Source of the DNA: Bradyrhizobium sp. CCBAU 53351
Lineage (GTDB): Bacteria > Pseudomonadota > Alphaproteobacteria > Rhizobiales > Xanthobacteraceae
Length of the DNA stretch: 64,000 bases
Direction: 5' to 3'
NCBI RefSeq assembly: GCF_015291745.1
Contig: NZ_CP030059.1
Location: forward strand, 248,001-312,000
Position 1 is the first letter of the stretch; each line of letters begins with the position of its first letter. This document shows positions 1-7,265 of this stretch, in pieces. A model generated the notes under the pieces. It was not told the origin of the DNA. It searched no databases and was given only the letters and a program-made list of their open reading frames with translations. Both the position numbers and the translations under genes were made by a program.

Positions 1-2
1 GT

Positions 3-884
3 TGGTTCTACGCATCCGAGGGCAAGCAGCAGGGGCCCTTTCCGGAAGGGCAATTCCGCGACCTCGTTGCCCAGGGTGTGGTGCGCCCGGATACGCTGGT
101 GTGGACCGAGGGCATGGCCGGCTGGCAGAAGGCCGCCGAAATCCCCGGCCTGGTCGGGGGCGGCGGCGCGCCGCCGATGATCCCGGCGGGCGGCCCGCCG
201 ATGATGGGCTCCCGTGTTTCTGCTGGTGACGCCGGCGGCGGATCGCTGGCCGTCGATTTCGGCATCCTCGAGTTCACCTGGCGCACGCTCGTCTTCGTGA
301 TTGGCTCGTGCTTCATCATCCCGGTGCCGTGGCTATTTGTCTGGTACCTGAACTGGATCGTGCCCTGCGTGAAGGTCCCCGGACGGCCGAATCTCAGCTT
401 CACCGGCACTGCGATGACGCTGGTGCCATGGTTCTTCGGCTTCATCGTTCTGGCGATCGCGATCGGTTTCGTCGGCAGCCAGCTGCTGAGCAATCTGCTG
501 TTCATCGTCCAGATCGTGCTCTACTGGCTGCTGGTCAAATGGATGATCGCCAACCTCGCCTCCAGCGGGCAGCCGCTGGGCTTGAGCTTCACCGGCTCGG
601 TCTGGGCCTATATCGGCTGGAATTTGCTGTTTGCGATTTCCATCATCACCATCATCGGCTGGGCCTGGGTCGCCGCAGCCCAGATGCGCTGGTTCTGCCG
701 CAGCATCGAGGGCACGCGGCGCGAGATCGTGTTCAAGGGCTCGGGCCTCGACATCCTCTGGCGCGGCATCGTCGCTGCGATCCTGAGCAGCCTGATCATC
801 CCGATTCCGTGGGTGTATCGCTGGATCATGAACTGGTTCGCGTCGCAGACCGAGCTCGCTCCGCGCGGGTCTCTTGGTGCTTGA
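3..884 (+). CDS. GYF-domain polytopic membrane protein, 5' partial
   Basis: The frame is already open at the window edge (first full codon at base 3, Trp), so the N-terminus is missing. The visible start WFYASEGKQQGPF with a later TLVWTEGMAGWQKA matches the GYF_2 (DUF4339) fold, a small proline-rich-peptide type module often fused to membrane domains. A Gly/Pro-rich linker follows, then several hydrophobic segments. The membrane part looks duplicated: WRTLVFVIGSCFIIPVPW resembles WRGIVAAILSSLIIPIPW near the C-terminus, and LSFTG occurs twice, which recalls the repeated units of YjgN/DUF898 proteins. Function is unknown; it probably sits in the inner membrane with the GYF module in the cytoplasm. 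The repeat reading is mine and is not confirmed by a profile search. Confidence 0.75.
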   Translation, partial: WFYASEGKQQGPFPEGQFRDLVAQGVVRPDTLVWTEGMAGWQKAAEIPGLVGGGGAPPMIPAGGPPMMGSRVSAGDAGGGSLAVDFGILEFTWRTLVFVIGSCFIIPVPWLFVWYLNWIVPCVKVPGRPNLSFTGTAMTLVPWFFGFIVLAIAIGFVGSQLLSNLLFIVQIVLYWLLVKWMIANLASSGQPLGLSFTGSVWAYIGWNLLFAISIITIIGWAWVAAAQMRWFCRSIEGTRREIVFKGSGLDILWRGIVAAILSSLIIPIPWVYRWIMNWFASQTELAPRGSLGA

Positions 885-924
885 TCTCGAAAGCCTCGAA
901 CGCGAGACCTCGCGTTCGAGGTGA

Positions 925-1788
925 TCATCCCTTGCGCTCGCGCACGGAGCCTTCCTGCGCGACGGAGGCGACCAATGTGCCGTCGGGCTTGAAGATCGAG
1001 CCGCGGGTCAAGCCGCGGCCGCCGCGCGCATTCGGCGAATCCTGGGCGTAGAGCAGCCATTCGTCGGCGCGGAATGGGCGGTGAAACCACATGGCGTGAT
1101 CGAGGCTCGCCGGCATCATGCGCTTGTCGAACAGCGTGCGGCCATAGCGCGCCATGATCGCATCCAGCAGCGAGAAGTCCGAGGCATAGGCGAGCGCGCA
1201 CATGTGCAGCGCCGGGTCGTCGGGCAGCTTCGCGGCGGTCTTGATCCAGACATGGATGCGGCCGTCGTCGATCTTCTGGCCGAAATAGCGGCCGAGTTCG
1301 ACCGGACGCAGCTCGATCGGCCGGTCCGATTCATAATAGCGGCGGATGAACTCCGGCATCTCCTTGAACATCGGCTGCTTCGCCACCTCCTCTGCCGTGA
1401 GCTTCTCCGGTGGTGGCACGTCGGGCATCTTGTCCTGGTGATCGAAGGCGCTTTCCTCCTCGGCATGGAACGAGACCATGATCGAGAAGATGGCGTTGCC
1501 GTGCTGGATCGCGGTGACCCGGCGGGTCGAATAGCTCTTGCCGTCGCGCAGACGTTCGACCTGGTAGATGATCGGGATCTGCGGATCGCCGGGCAGGATG
1601 AAATAGCAATGCAGCGAATGTGGCAGCCGCCCCTCGACGGTGCGGCAGGCCGCGACCATCGCCTGTCCGATCACCTGGCCGCCGAACACGCGCTGCCAGC
1701 TCGTCTTCGGGCTGTTGCCGCGGAACAGGTTCACCTCGAGCTGTTCGAGGTCGAGGATCGAAATGAGGTCGATCAGGCTCTTGGACAT
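925..1788 (-). CDS. tesB: Acyl-CoA thioesterase II (TesB)
   Basis: This 287-residue protein is a double hotdog thioesterase that hydrolyses medium- and long-chain acyl-CoA to fatty acid and CoA in the cytoplasm. The N-terminal hotdog carries WQRVFGGQVIGQAMVAA at residues 31-47, and the C-terminal one carries ASDFSLLDA and SLDHAMWFH. Asp204 and Gln278 fall at the same numbers as in the E. coli TesB triad; Ser228 replaces the Thr. Length is normal for the family. The ATG at 1788 is the only sensible start before the hotdog. It is divergent from the downstream UbiH-type gene, with a palindromic repeat in the gap. Confidence 0.93.
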   Translation of the reverse strand: MSKSLIDLISILDLEQLEVNLFRGNSPKTSWQRVFGGQVIGQAMVAACRTVEGRLPHSLHCYFILPGDPQIPIIYQVERLRDGKSYSTRRVTAIQHGNAIFSIMVSFHAEEESAFDHQDKMPDVPPPEKLTAEEVAKQPMFKEMPEFIRRYYESDRPIELRPVELGRYFGQKIDDGRIHVWIKTAAKLPDDPALHMCALAYASDFSLLDAIMARYGRTLFDKRMMPASLDHAMWFHRPFRADEWLLYAQDSPNARGGRGLTRGSIFKPDGTLVASVAQEGSVRERKG

Positions 1789-1807
1789 CGGGTGCTTTCA
1801 ATTGTCT

Positions 1808-1902
1808 CGTCATTCCGGAACATCGCGCCAGCGATGAACCCGGAATCCCGAGCTGATAACCTCGATATTCCGGGCTCGCGCATTGCGCGCCCCGGAATGA
1901 CG
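1808..1902. repeat. Palindromic intergenic repeat, CGTCATTCCGG family, copy 1
   Basis: The segment begins GTCATTCCGGAAC and ends CCCCGGAATGACGG, so its ends are inverted copies, and the inside holds a second inverted pair (GAACCCGGAAT and ATTCCGGGCTC). The same ends recur at about 15.3, 20.7, 25.4, 54.7 and 60.8 kb. It lies between the divergent tesB and UbiH-type genes, so a terminator role is unlikely for this copy. Confidence 0.75.
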
Positions 1903-1993
1903 GGAACGAAGGGCTCGCCGCCCTTGTTTCACCGCACTGTTTCGCCCAGCTCAAGTCTGCTAGCAAGACCGAGAATTGACCGGGAATTTGGGT

Positions 1994-3214
1994 ATGTCGG
2001 TACAGGGAAGCATTGTCATTGGCGGCGGCGCGTTTGCCGGCCTCGCGCTGGCCTTGGCGTTACGCCAGGGGCTCGGCCCCGAGATCCCCGTCATCGTCGC
2101 CGATCCCGCGCTCGCGACACGTCCCAGCCGCGACCCCCGCGCGACCGCGATCGTGGCCGCCTGCCGCCGCCTGTTCGAGGCGATCGGCGCCTGGGAGGAC
2201 GTCAAGGCCGAGGCGCAGCCGATCCTCGACATGGTCGTCACTGACTCCAAGCTGGAGGACGCTACCCGTCCGGTCTTCCTCAATTTCGCGGGCGACGTCG
2301 CGCCGGGCGAGCCCTTTGCGCATATGGTCGAGAACCGCCGGCTGATCGATGCGCTGACGGCGCGTGCGGAAGCCGAGGGCATCGATCTCCGTGCCACCAC
2401 CGTGGCGTCCTACGATGCGCGGCCCGAAGGCATCGACGTGACGCTGGGCGACGGCAGCGTGATCGCCGCCGGCCTTCTGGTCGCCGCCGATGGCGCGCGC
2501 TCAAAGCTGCGCGAACGCGCGGGCATCGCGACTCATGGCTGGGAGTATGATCAATCCGGCATCGTCGTCACGGTCGGCCACGAGCGCGATCATGAGGGCC
2601 GCGCCGAGGAGCATTTCCTGCCGGCTGGTCCCTTCGCGATCCTGCCGCTCTCCGGCAAGCGCTCCTCGCTGGTGTGGACCGAGCGCCGGGCTGAGGCCGC
2701 GCGCATCGTTGCGCTCAGCGACGAGGAATTTCACGCCGAGCTCGAGCAGCGCTTCGGCCTGCATCTCGGCGAGGTCAAGGCGCTCGACAAGCCGCGCGCG
2801 TTTCCGCTGTCCTATTTCGTCGCGCGCTCCTTCATCGCCACCCGCCTCGCGCTGGTCGGCGATGCCGCCCATGTCATCCACCCCATTGCGGGCCAGGGCC
2901 TCAACATGGGCTTGAAGGATGTCGCGGCCTTGGCCGAAGTCGTGGTCGATGCCGCGCGGCTCGGCATGGATCTCGGCGGCGCCGACGTGCTCGAGCGCTA
3001 CCAGCGCTGGCGCCGCTTCGACACCATGGCGATGGGCGTTGCCACCAACTCGCTGAACTTCCTGTTTTCCAACCAATCGACGCTGCTGCGCACCGTCCGT
3101 GACATCGGTCTCGGACTCGTCGACCGCGCCCCGCCGCTGAAGAACCTCTTCATCCGCCAGGCCGCCGGGCTCACGGGCGAGGTGCCACGGCTGTTGAAGG
3201 GCGAGGCGTTGTAG
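1994..3214 (+). CDS. UbiH/UbiF/VisC/COQ6-family FAD-dependent hydroxylase
   Basis: The 406-residue product is a group A flavin monooxygenase of the ubiquinone hydroxylase family. The N-terminal FAD-binding loop is IGGGAFAGLALALAL, the middle has LLVAADGARSKLRE (the DG motif), and the C-terminal GDAAHVIHPIAGQGLNMGLKD motif near residue 290 binds the flavin ribityl and is diagnostic. Its likely role is one of the ring hydroxylations in aerobic ubiquinone synthesis, at the inner membrane. I chose the ATG at 1994; a TTG 18 bases upstream is in frame. Which ring carbon it modifies cannot be read from the sequence, and alphaproteobacteria often carry several such paralogues or one with broadened regiospecificity. 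Confidence 0.88.
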   Translation: MSVQGSIVIGGGAFAGLALALALRQGLGPEIPVIVADPALATRPSRDPRATAIVAACRRLFEAIGAWEDVKAEAQPILDMVVTDSKLEDATRPVFLNFAGDVAPGEPFAHMVENRRLIDALTARAEAEGIDLRATTVASYDARPEGIDVTLGDGSVIAAGLLVAADGARSKLRERAGIATHGWEYDQSGIVVTVGHERDHEGRAEEHFLPAGPFAILPLSGKRSSLVWTERRAEAARIVALSDEEFHAELEQRFGLHLGEVKALDKPRAFPLSYFVARSFIATRLALVGDAAHVIHPIAGQGLNMGLKDVAALAEVVVDAARLGMDLGGADVLERYQRWRRFDTMAMGVATNSLNFLFSNQSTLLRTVRDIGLGLVDRAPPLKNLFIRQAAGLTGEVPRLLKGEAL

Positions 3215-3220
3215 GATTTT

Positions 3221-3310
3221 CGTAGCCCGGATGGAGCGCAGCGTAATCCGGGGTCGCTGCACCGTCAGCGCAAGGATTCCCGGATTGCGCTGCGCTCCAT
3301 CCGGGCTACG
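3221..3310. repeat. Long inverted repeat between convergent genes (GTAGCCCGGATGGAGCGCAG type)
   Basis: Two arms of about 32 bases, starting CGTAGCCCGGATGGAGCGCA and ending with its reverse complement, differ at one position and flank a loop of about 26 bases. This is a different family from the CGTCATTCCGG repeats. Its place between the stop codons of two convergent genes suits a two-way transcription stop or mRNA 3' stabiliser, which is inference. Confidence 0.8.
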
Positions 3311-3316
3311 AGAAAC

Positions 3317-3514
3317 TCAATCGATCTTCCGCGCCTCTTCCGGCAGCATGATCGGGATGCCGTCGCGGATCGGATAAGCGAGCTTGGCGCTGCGCGAAAT
3401 CAGCTCCTGCTTGGCGGAATCGAACTCCAGCGGGCCCTTGGTCAGCGGGCAGACGAGAATCTCCAGCAATTTGGGATCGACGCTGGCTTCGGGACGTTCG
3501 GTGGGCGTATTCAT
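3317..3514 (-). CDS. Trm112/UPF0434 (YcaR-like) small protein
   Basis: The 65-residue protein has the Trm112 core: [16 protein letters not shown], then a [23 protein letters not shown] tail, which is the standard end of UPF0434 proteins. Eukaryotic Trm112 binds zinc and activates several methyltransferases; the bacterial short form has no settled role. Only one Cys (Cys22) of the zinc ligands remains, so zinc binding by a single chain is doubtful. The ATG at 3514 is chosen because the open frame further upstream codes for nothing recognisable. It is convergent with the UbiH-type gene. Confidence 0.85.
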   Translation of the reverse strand: MNTPTERPEASVDPKLLEILVCPLTKGPLEFDSAKQELISRSAKLAYPIRDGIPIMLPEEARKID

Positions 3515-3573
3515 TTTGGTCTCCGGCGTTCGGCTGCCTCTAGCACAGAAATTCGCCACCGCCCATCGCGGGC

Positions 3574-4104
3574 TCAAGCGGAGACCATCGTTAAGACCTC
3601 GTCGAGCATGGGCTGCAGCCGTGCCGCCGGCACCGGCGCGCCTGAAAGCGCGAAGCCGAGAAACGTCCAGTAGAGAATCTGTGCGCGGGCCTGCGCCGTC
3701 GCCGCTCCGAGCCCGCGCTTTCCCAGCAGCTGCTCGATATAGTCGAGCCTGCGGCGGTCGATCGCGCGCACGGCCCCTTGCGCAGCGGCATCGAAAGCCG
3801 CCCAATTGCGCACCGCGCGTTCGAGATCAAGCCGCGCGCCGAACGTCCTGCGCAGCAGCGCCTTCAACGGCTCGTCGCTGGCGGCCTCGACGTCGGCGAT
3901 GATCTGCTCCGCCGCGATCTCGCGCCAGCGCTTCAGCACGGCGGCGTGGAACGCGCCGAGATCGGCGAAATGCCAGTAGAAACTGCCGCGCGACACCCCC
4001 ATGGCCTTTGCCAGCGGGTCGGCCTTGAGCGCGGTGAAGCCGCTGCTGGCGAGCGCCTTGAGGCCTGCCTTGATCCAGTCGTCGGCTGAAAGCTGGTCGG
4101 TCAT
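3574..4104 (-). CDS. TetR-family transcriptional regulator
   Basis: This 176-residue protein has the N-terminal TetR helix-turn-helix ([25 protein letters not shown], roughly residues 32-56), followed by an all-helical ligand domain typical in length. The ATG at 4104 gives [10 protein letters not shown]; an upstream in-frame start at 4128 lies inside the operator palindrome and is rejected. The gene is divergent from the operon beginning at 4210, and the 105-base gap holds two ATAC-N6-GTAT palindromes, one beside each start. I infer that it represses both itself and the operon until an acyl-CoA-like or lipophilic ligand binds. The ligand is not known. Confidence 0.88.
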   Translation of the reverse strand: MTDQLSADDWIKAGLKALASSGFTALKADPLAKAMGVSRGSFYWHFADLGAFHAAVLKRWREIAAEQIIADVEAASDEPLKALLRRTFGARLDLERAVRNWAAFDAAAQGAVRAIDRRRLDYIEQLLGKRGLGAATAQARAQILYWTFLGFALSGAPVPAARLQPMLDEVLTMVSA

Positions 4105-4126
4105 GTCGGGTTCCCGGAATTTGACC

Positions 4127-4140
4127 ATACACTAGTGTAT
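4127..4140. promoter_or_regulatory. Operator 1, perfect 14-bp palindrome
   Basis: ATACACTAGTGTAT is its own reverse complement. It ends on the first base of the TTGACA -35 element of the rightward operon and is 23 bases upstream of the tetR start, so a bound dimer could block both promoters. The partner site at 4172-4185 has the same ATAC-N6-GTAT layout. Confidence 0.75.
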
Positions 4141-4168
4141 TGACAGGACGCAGACCAGCGCCTATCTC
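4140..4168 (+). promoter_or_regulatory. Sigma70-type promoter for the 4210-6654 operon
   Basis: TTGACA at 4140-4145 is followed after exactly 17 bases by TATCTC at 4163-4168. This predicts a transcription start near 4175, inside operator 2. A perfect -35 with ideal spacing is uncommon in such G+C-rich DNA. Confidence 0.65.
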
Positions 4169-4171
4169 TCC

Positions 4172-4185
4172 ATACGGTACTGTAT
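4172..4185. promoter_or_regulatory. Operator 2, ATAC-N6-GTAT palindrome
   Basis: ATACGGTACTGTAT shares both arms with operator 1, and the symmetry extends outward to CCATAC / GTATGG. Its centre is 45 bases from that of operator 1 and it covers the predicted transcription start. Two matched sites around one promoter suggest cooperative TetR control. Confidence 0.7.
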
Positions 4186-4209
4186 GGACGGAGGAGGCGA
4201 GGTCTGCCG

Positions 4210-4560
4210 ATGCGTGATCTGCTGCTGCAATGTGCCGGCGTCGCGGGAATCGTTGTCGCCCTGATCCATGGCGTGCTGGGCGAAACCAAGGTGTTCGCCA
4301 GGGCGACCATCACCCCGGAAAGCCTGCGCATGCTGATCCGCCTGGTCTGGCAGGCCGGGGCGGTCGCCTGGATCGGCGGCGGCGTGCTGCTGCTTGCGGC
4401 GCCCATGCTGGGATCGGACAGCGCGCGGCACTGGATCGTTGCGACCATCGTCGCCGTCTACGGCTTTGCGGCCGTCGCCAACGCGTGGTGGTCGCGCGGA
4501 CGCGGCTTCGGCTGGAAGGCTCTCGCGGCCGTGGTCGCGCTGGCCGTCGCCGGATATTGA
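4210..4560 (+). CDS. Small four-helix membrane protein, first gene of TetR-controlled operon
   Basis: The 116-residue protein has about four hydrophobic segments (residues near 8-25, 43-67, 75-92 and 103-115) and almost no soluble part. I do not recognise the family by a catalytic motif. It opens the operon that continues with an enoyl-CoA hydratase, a PaaI-type thioesterase and an NAD-binding protein, and it begins about 35 bases after the predicted transcription start. Its place suggests a role in uptake, export or membrane association of the compound sensed by the TetR protein, but this is only inference from position. Confidence 0.8.
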   Translation: MRDLLLQCAGVAGIVVALIHGVLGETKVFARATITPESLRMLIRLVWQAGAVAWIGGGVLLLAAPMLGSDSARHWIVATIVAVYGFAAVANAWWSRGRGFGWKALAAVVALAVAGY

Positions 4561-4591
4561 GGCTGCCGGCCCGCGCCAAAGGAGGAGCACG

Positions 4592-5395
4592 ATGACTGAT
4601 CGCGTCCGTGTGACTGTCGTGGATGACGTGGCCCACGTCCGCCTGAACCGTCCGGACAAGATGAATGCGCTCGATCCCGCGATGTTCGCGGCGCTCATCG
4701 AAGCCGGCGCAGACCTGCGCGACAGCCCGGAGATTCGGGCCGTCGTGCTCTCCGGCGAGGGACGCGCATTCTGCGCGGGCCTCGACCTGGAGCGCCTTGT
4801 CGCCACGACGCGAGGCGAGCCGCTGCTTCCGCCCGTGGATCTCACGCAGCGAACCCACGGCGTCGCGAATTATGCCCAGCACCTTGTCTGGCTCTGGCGC
4901 GAGCTGCCGGTGCCCGTGATCGCAGCGGTGCACGGCATTGCCTTCGGCGGCGGTTTCCAGCTCGCGCTCGGCGCGGACCTGCGCTACCTCGCGCCCGATA
5001 CGAAGCTCGCGGTGATCGAGACGAAATGGGGGCTGGTGCCGGATATGTGCGGCACGCAATTGATGCGCCATCTCGCGCGCGAGGATATCGTGCGTGAGCT
5101 GACCTATACCGGGCGCGTTTTCTCGGCCGACGAGGCGGTAACCTACGGCTTTGCAACGCGGCTCGTCGATGATCCCGTGGCCGCGGCACTGGCAACGGCG
5201 CGTGAGATGGCTGGCCGCAGCCCTGATGCGATTCGTGCCGCCAAGCGGCTGCTCAAACTGTCCGCAACTTGCCAGGTGGCAACCGGTCTCGCCGCCGAGA
5301 CTGCCGAACAGGCGGCGCTGCTCGGCTCCGTCAATCATGTCGAAGCGGTCAGGAGCAACCTCGAAGGCCGTACCCCACGATGGAGCCGCGCATGA
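4592..5395 (+). CDS. Enoyl-CoA hydratase/isomerase (crotonase) family
   Basis: The 267-residue product is a crotonase-fold enzyme acting on a CoA thioester. The CoA-binding loop RAFCAGLDL and the second oxyanion-hole loop HGIAFGGGFQLALGADLRY are intact. The Glu pair typical of true hydratases is not clearly both present (the motif VIETKWGLVPDMCGT has Glu then Asp-Met), so isomerase or another crotonase reaction is possible. A strong GGAGGAG lies 5 bases before the ATG. It is the second gene of the TetR operon, and its stop overlaps the next start as ATGA. Confidence 0.9.
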   Translation: MTDRVRVTVVDDVAHVRLNRPDKMNALDPAMFAALIEAGADLRDSPEIRAVVLSGEGRAFCAGLDLERLVATTRGEPLLPPVDLTQRTHGVANYAQHLVWLWRELPVPVIAAVHGIAFGGGFQLALGADLRYLAPDTKLAVIETKWGLVPDMCGTQLMRHLAREDIVRELTYTGRVFSADEAVTYGFATRLVDDPVAAALATAREMAGRSPDAIRAAKRLLKLSATCQVATGLAAETAEQAALLGSVNHVEAVRSNLEGRTPRWSRA

Positions 5396-5838
5396 GCATG
5401 CCGCACGGATTCGACCTGCCAGCGCTCGAGGCGGTCAACGCGTCCGCGGCGTTCAACCGCGCCGCGGGCTTCGACGTTGTTGCGGCCGGCAAGGGCGAGG
5501 CGACCATTCGCATGAATTGGCGCGACGAGCTCACCCAGTATTCCGGGCATCTCCACGCCGGCCTGATCGCGGCCCTGCTCGACACGGCCTGCGGGTTCGC
5601 CGCAGCAACGCTCGTGGGCGCGGTCACCGCATCGCATTTCTCGATGAACTGCCTGAGGCCGGCCATCGGTCGCTCCTTCCTCGCCAAGGGAACGACGCTC
5701 CGCACAGGGCGCAGGCAGGTGTTCGCCCGCGCCGAACTGTTCGCGGCCGATGAGCAAGATGCGTTGACCCTCGTCGCGACAGGCGAGACCGTGCTCGTCC
5801 CCACTGGCGAGCCGTCGCGCAAGACCGACGGGAGTTGA
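5392..5838 (+). CDS. PaaI-family hotdog thioesterase
   Basis: This 148-residue single hotdog protein has the PaaI signature (YSGHLHAGLIAALLDTACGFAAAT), in which the HxG..LlDta segment forms the active site and CoA pocket. SMNCLRPAIG follows as the central strand. It is expected to hydrolyse an acyl- or aryl-CoA ester, probably the product or a stalled intermediate of the neighbouring crotonase. The ATG at 5392 overlaps the previous stop by four bases, a mark of translational coupling; ATG codons at 5380 and 5398 are alternatives. Confidence 0.88.
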   Translation: MSMPHGFDLPALEAVNASAAFNRAAGFDVVAAGKGEATIRMNWRDELTQYSGHLHAGLIAALLDTACGFAAATLVGAVTASHFSMNCLRPAIGRSFLAKGTTLRTGRRQVFARAELFAADEQDALTLVATGETVLVPTGEPSRKTDGS

Positions 5839-5841
5839 ATC

Positions 5842-6654
5842 ATGGCGCTGACGCTCGTCACCGGAGGTACAGGGCATCTCGGTCGGGATATCGTCGATCG
5901 CCTGGTTCGCGACGGACGTCGCGTTCGGGTGTTTGCACGATCGCCCGGCCTACGGACGGACGTCGAATGGGCCACAGGCGATCTCGCCACAGGCGCGGGG
6001 TTGCGGCACGCCCTGCATGACGTCGATACGGTGATCAATGCGGCGACCTATTCGCCGATCGCACGGCGCGGCGGCGTTCGTCCGATCGATTTCTTCAGAT
6101 CGCCTTCCGCCGTGGATGTCGAGGGAACGGAGCGGCTGCTGTCGCTCTGCAGGGAGGCCGATGCACGGCATTTTCTGCATGTTTCGATCGTCGGGCTCGA
6201 GCAGGCAATCCTGCCCTACGCACGGATCAAGCTCGCCGGCGAACAGCTGGTGCGTGCCTCGGCCTTGTCCTGGTCCATCGTTCGCGCGATGCCGTTCTAT
6301 TACCTGCTCGACAAATTGCTCTCGAGCCTCGCTTGGCTCCCGGTATGGCCGGTGCCGACCACGCTGTTCAATCCTGTCGATACATCGGATGTCGCCGATC
6401 ACGTCATGACCTGCGCGTTCGACGGGGAGCGCGGCGTACGTGCCGAGATTGGTGGCCCCGAAGCTCTCGATCTCGTTGCCTTCGCCCGCCAATACCGGGA
6501 TGCAAGGCAACTGCACCGGAAAATCCTGCCAATCGGCCTGTCCGAGGCGAAGGCGCGCGACATGGGCTTCGTCGTCAGCCAGGGTGTGCGCGGACGTCTC
6601 CGTTGGACGGACTGGCTGCAGCACAACTATCCGGGAATGCGAAGCGCGGCGTAA
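5842..6654 (+). CDS. NAD(P)-binding protein of the NmrA / atypical SDR type
   Basis: The 270-residue protein starts with a Rossmann motif, LVTGGTGHLGRDIVDRLV, and carries INAATYS and a C-terminal GGPEALDLVAFA segment typical of atypical short-chain dehydrogenases of the NmrA group. The usual YxxxK dyad is not obvious; YARIKLAGEQLV near residue 128 may serve. It begins 3 bases after the thioesterase stop and closes the TetR-controlled operon. It may be an oxidoreductase for the operon's substrate or a redox-sensing protein; the sequence does not decide. Confidence 0.85.
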   Translation: MALTLVTGGTGHLGRDIVDRLVRDGRRVRVFARSPGLRTDVEWATGDLATGAGLRHALHDVDTVINAATYSPIARRGGVRPIDFFRSPSAVDVEGTERLLSLCREADARHFLHVSIVGLEQAILPYARIKLAGEQLVRASALSWSIVRAMPFYYLLDKLLSSLAWLPVWPVPTTLFNPVDTSDVADHVMTCAFDGERGVRAEIGGPEALDLVAFARQYRDARQLHRKILPIGLSEAKARDMGFVVSQGVRGRLRWTDWLQHNYPGMRSAA

Positions 6655-6756
6655 CAGCTGGTGAGGCCGGCCGTTTATCCGGACCGTGAGGCGTAAGGCC
6701 GCACTGGTCGGCCGAATCCGCATTCTCCTCAGAGCGCGCTCACGTTTTCGTCCATG

Positions 6757-6794
6757 TTAGAACCAGTCTAAACTCAACAATAGAACTTATCTAA
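6757..6794. promoter_or_regulatory. Two tandem TAGAAC-N3-TCTA palindromes (iron-box-like or TetR-like)
   Basis: TTAGAACCAGTCTAA at 6757-6771 and ATAGAACTTATCTAA at 6780-6794 share TAGAAC-N3-TCTAA and are centred 23 bases apart, about two helical turns. They resemble the ICE element bound by the iron regulator Irr in Bradyrhizobium (TTTAGAA and TTCTAAA arms), but could also be a TetR operator pair. The next gene starts about 100 bases downstream. Confidence 0.5.
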
Positions 6795-6895
6795 AGCGCG
6801 GCGTGCCCGTACCGGATTGACTTCATCATCCCCTTTGCTTCCTTCACTCCCGCTTCGCACCTCGCGTAGCGCGCACGACAGAAGAGGAGATGTTC

Positions 6896-7174
6896 GTGAA
6901 GGTCATTCGTGTTGTTGCCATTGCACTGACGGTCGGGATCGGCATGGGGTCGGCGGCCATGGCCGATGGTTTCAAGGACTGCACCAAGCTCGACAAGGCG
7001 TCGTGGAAGCCGGCCAGCGAGGCCGAAGCCAAGGCCAAGGCGCTCGGCTATGAAGTGCGCCGCTCCAAGATCGAAGGCTCGTGCTACGAGGTCTATGGCG
7101 TCAAGGAAGGCAAGCTTTACGAGCTGTTCTACAGCCCCGAAGATCTCAGCCTGAAGCACACGATCGCCAAGTAA
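6896..7174 (+). CDS. Small secreted PepSY-like protein
   Basis: The 92-residue precursor has a Sec signal peptide (hydrophobic VIRVVAIALTVGIGMGSAAMA, cut before DGF) and a mature part of about 70 residues with one PepSY-like unit: a helix rich in Lys/Ala/Glu (ASEAEAKAKALGYEVRRSKIEG) followed by strands CYEVYGVKEGKLYELFYSP. PepSY proteins sit in the periplasm or face it and often accompany cytochromes or proteases. I chose the GTG at 6896 because GAGGAG at 6884-6889 has proper spacing to it; an ATG at 6890 directly abuts the ribosome site. It is followed by a cytochrome b gene, a common pairing. Paired palindromes upstream suggest metal or repressor control. Confidence 0.75.
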   Translation: MKVIRVVAIALTVGIGMGSAAMADGFKDCTKLDKASWKPASEAEAKAKALGYEVRRSKIEGSCYEVYGVKEGKLYELFYSPEDLSLKHTIAK

Positions 7175-7201
7175 ATAGCCAAGCAAATAGCCAAGTAAAT
7201 C
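7166..7201. repeat. Three 12-bp tandem repeats over a stop codon
   Basis: GCCAAGTAAATA, GCCAAGCAAATA and GCCAAGTAAATC follow each other directly. The first copy contains the PepSY-like gene's last two sense codons and its TAA; the third supplies a second in-frame TAA. Slippage here would move the stop by four codons (AK to AKQIAK). Confidence 0.85.
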
Positions 7202-7265
7202 GGCTGCGCGAATTGATCTGCGCAAAGCAGGGCTCGAGGATGGTCTTTGCTTGATTGAAGAAGCG

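Noticed and set aside
7213..7225. FixK/FNR-like box TTGATCTGCGCAA before the cytochrome b gene
   Set aside because: The TTG and CAA arms are seven bases apart instead of eight and the inner AT/AT pair is missing, so the match is too poor.
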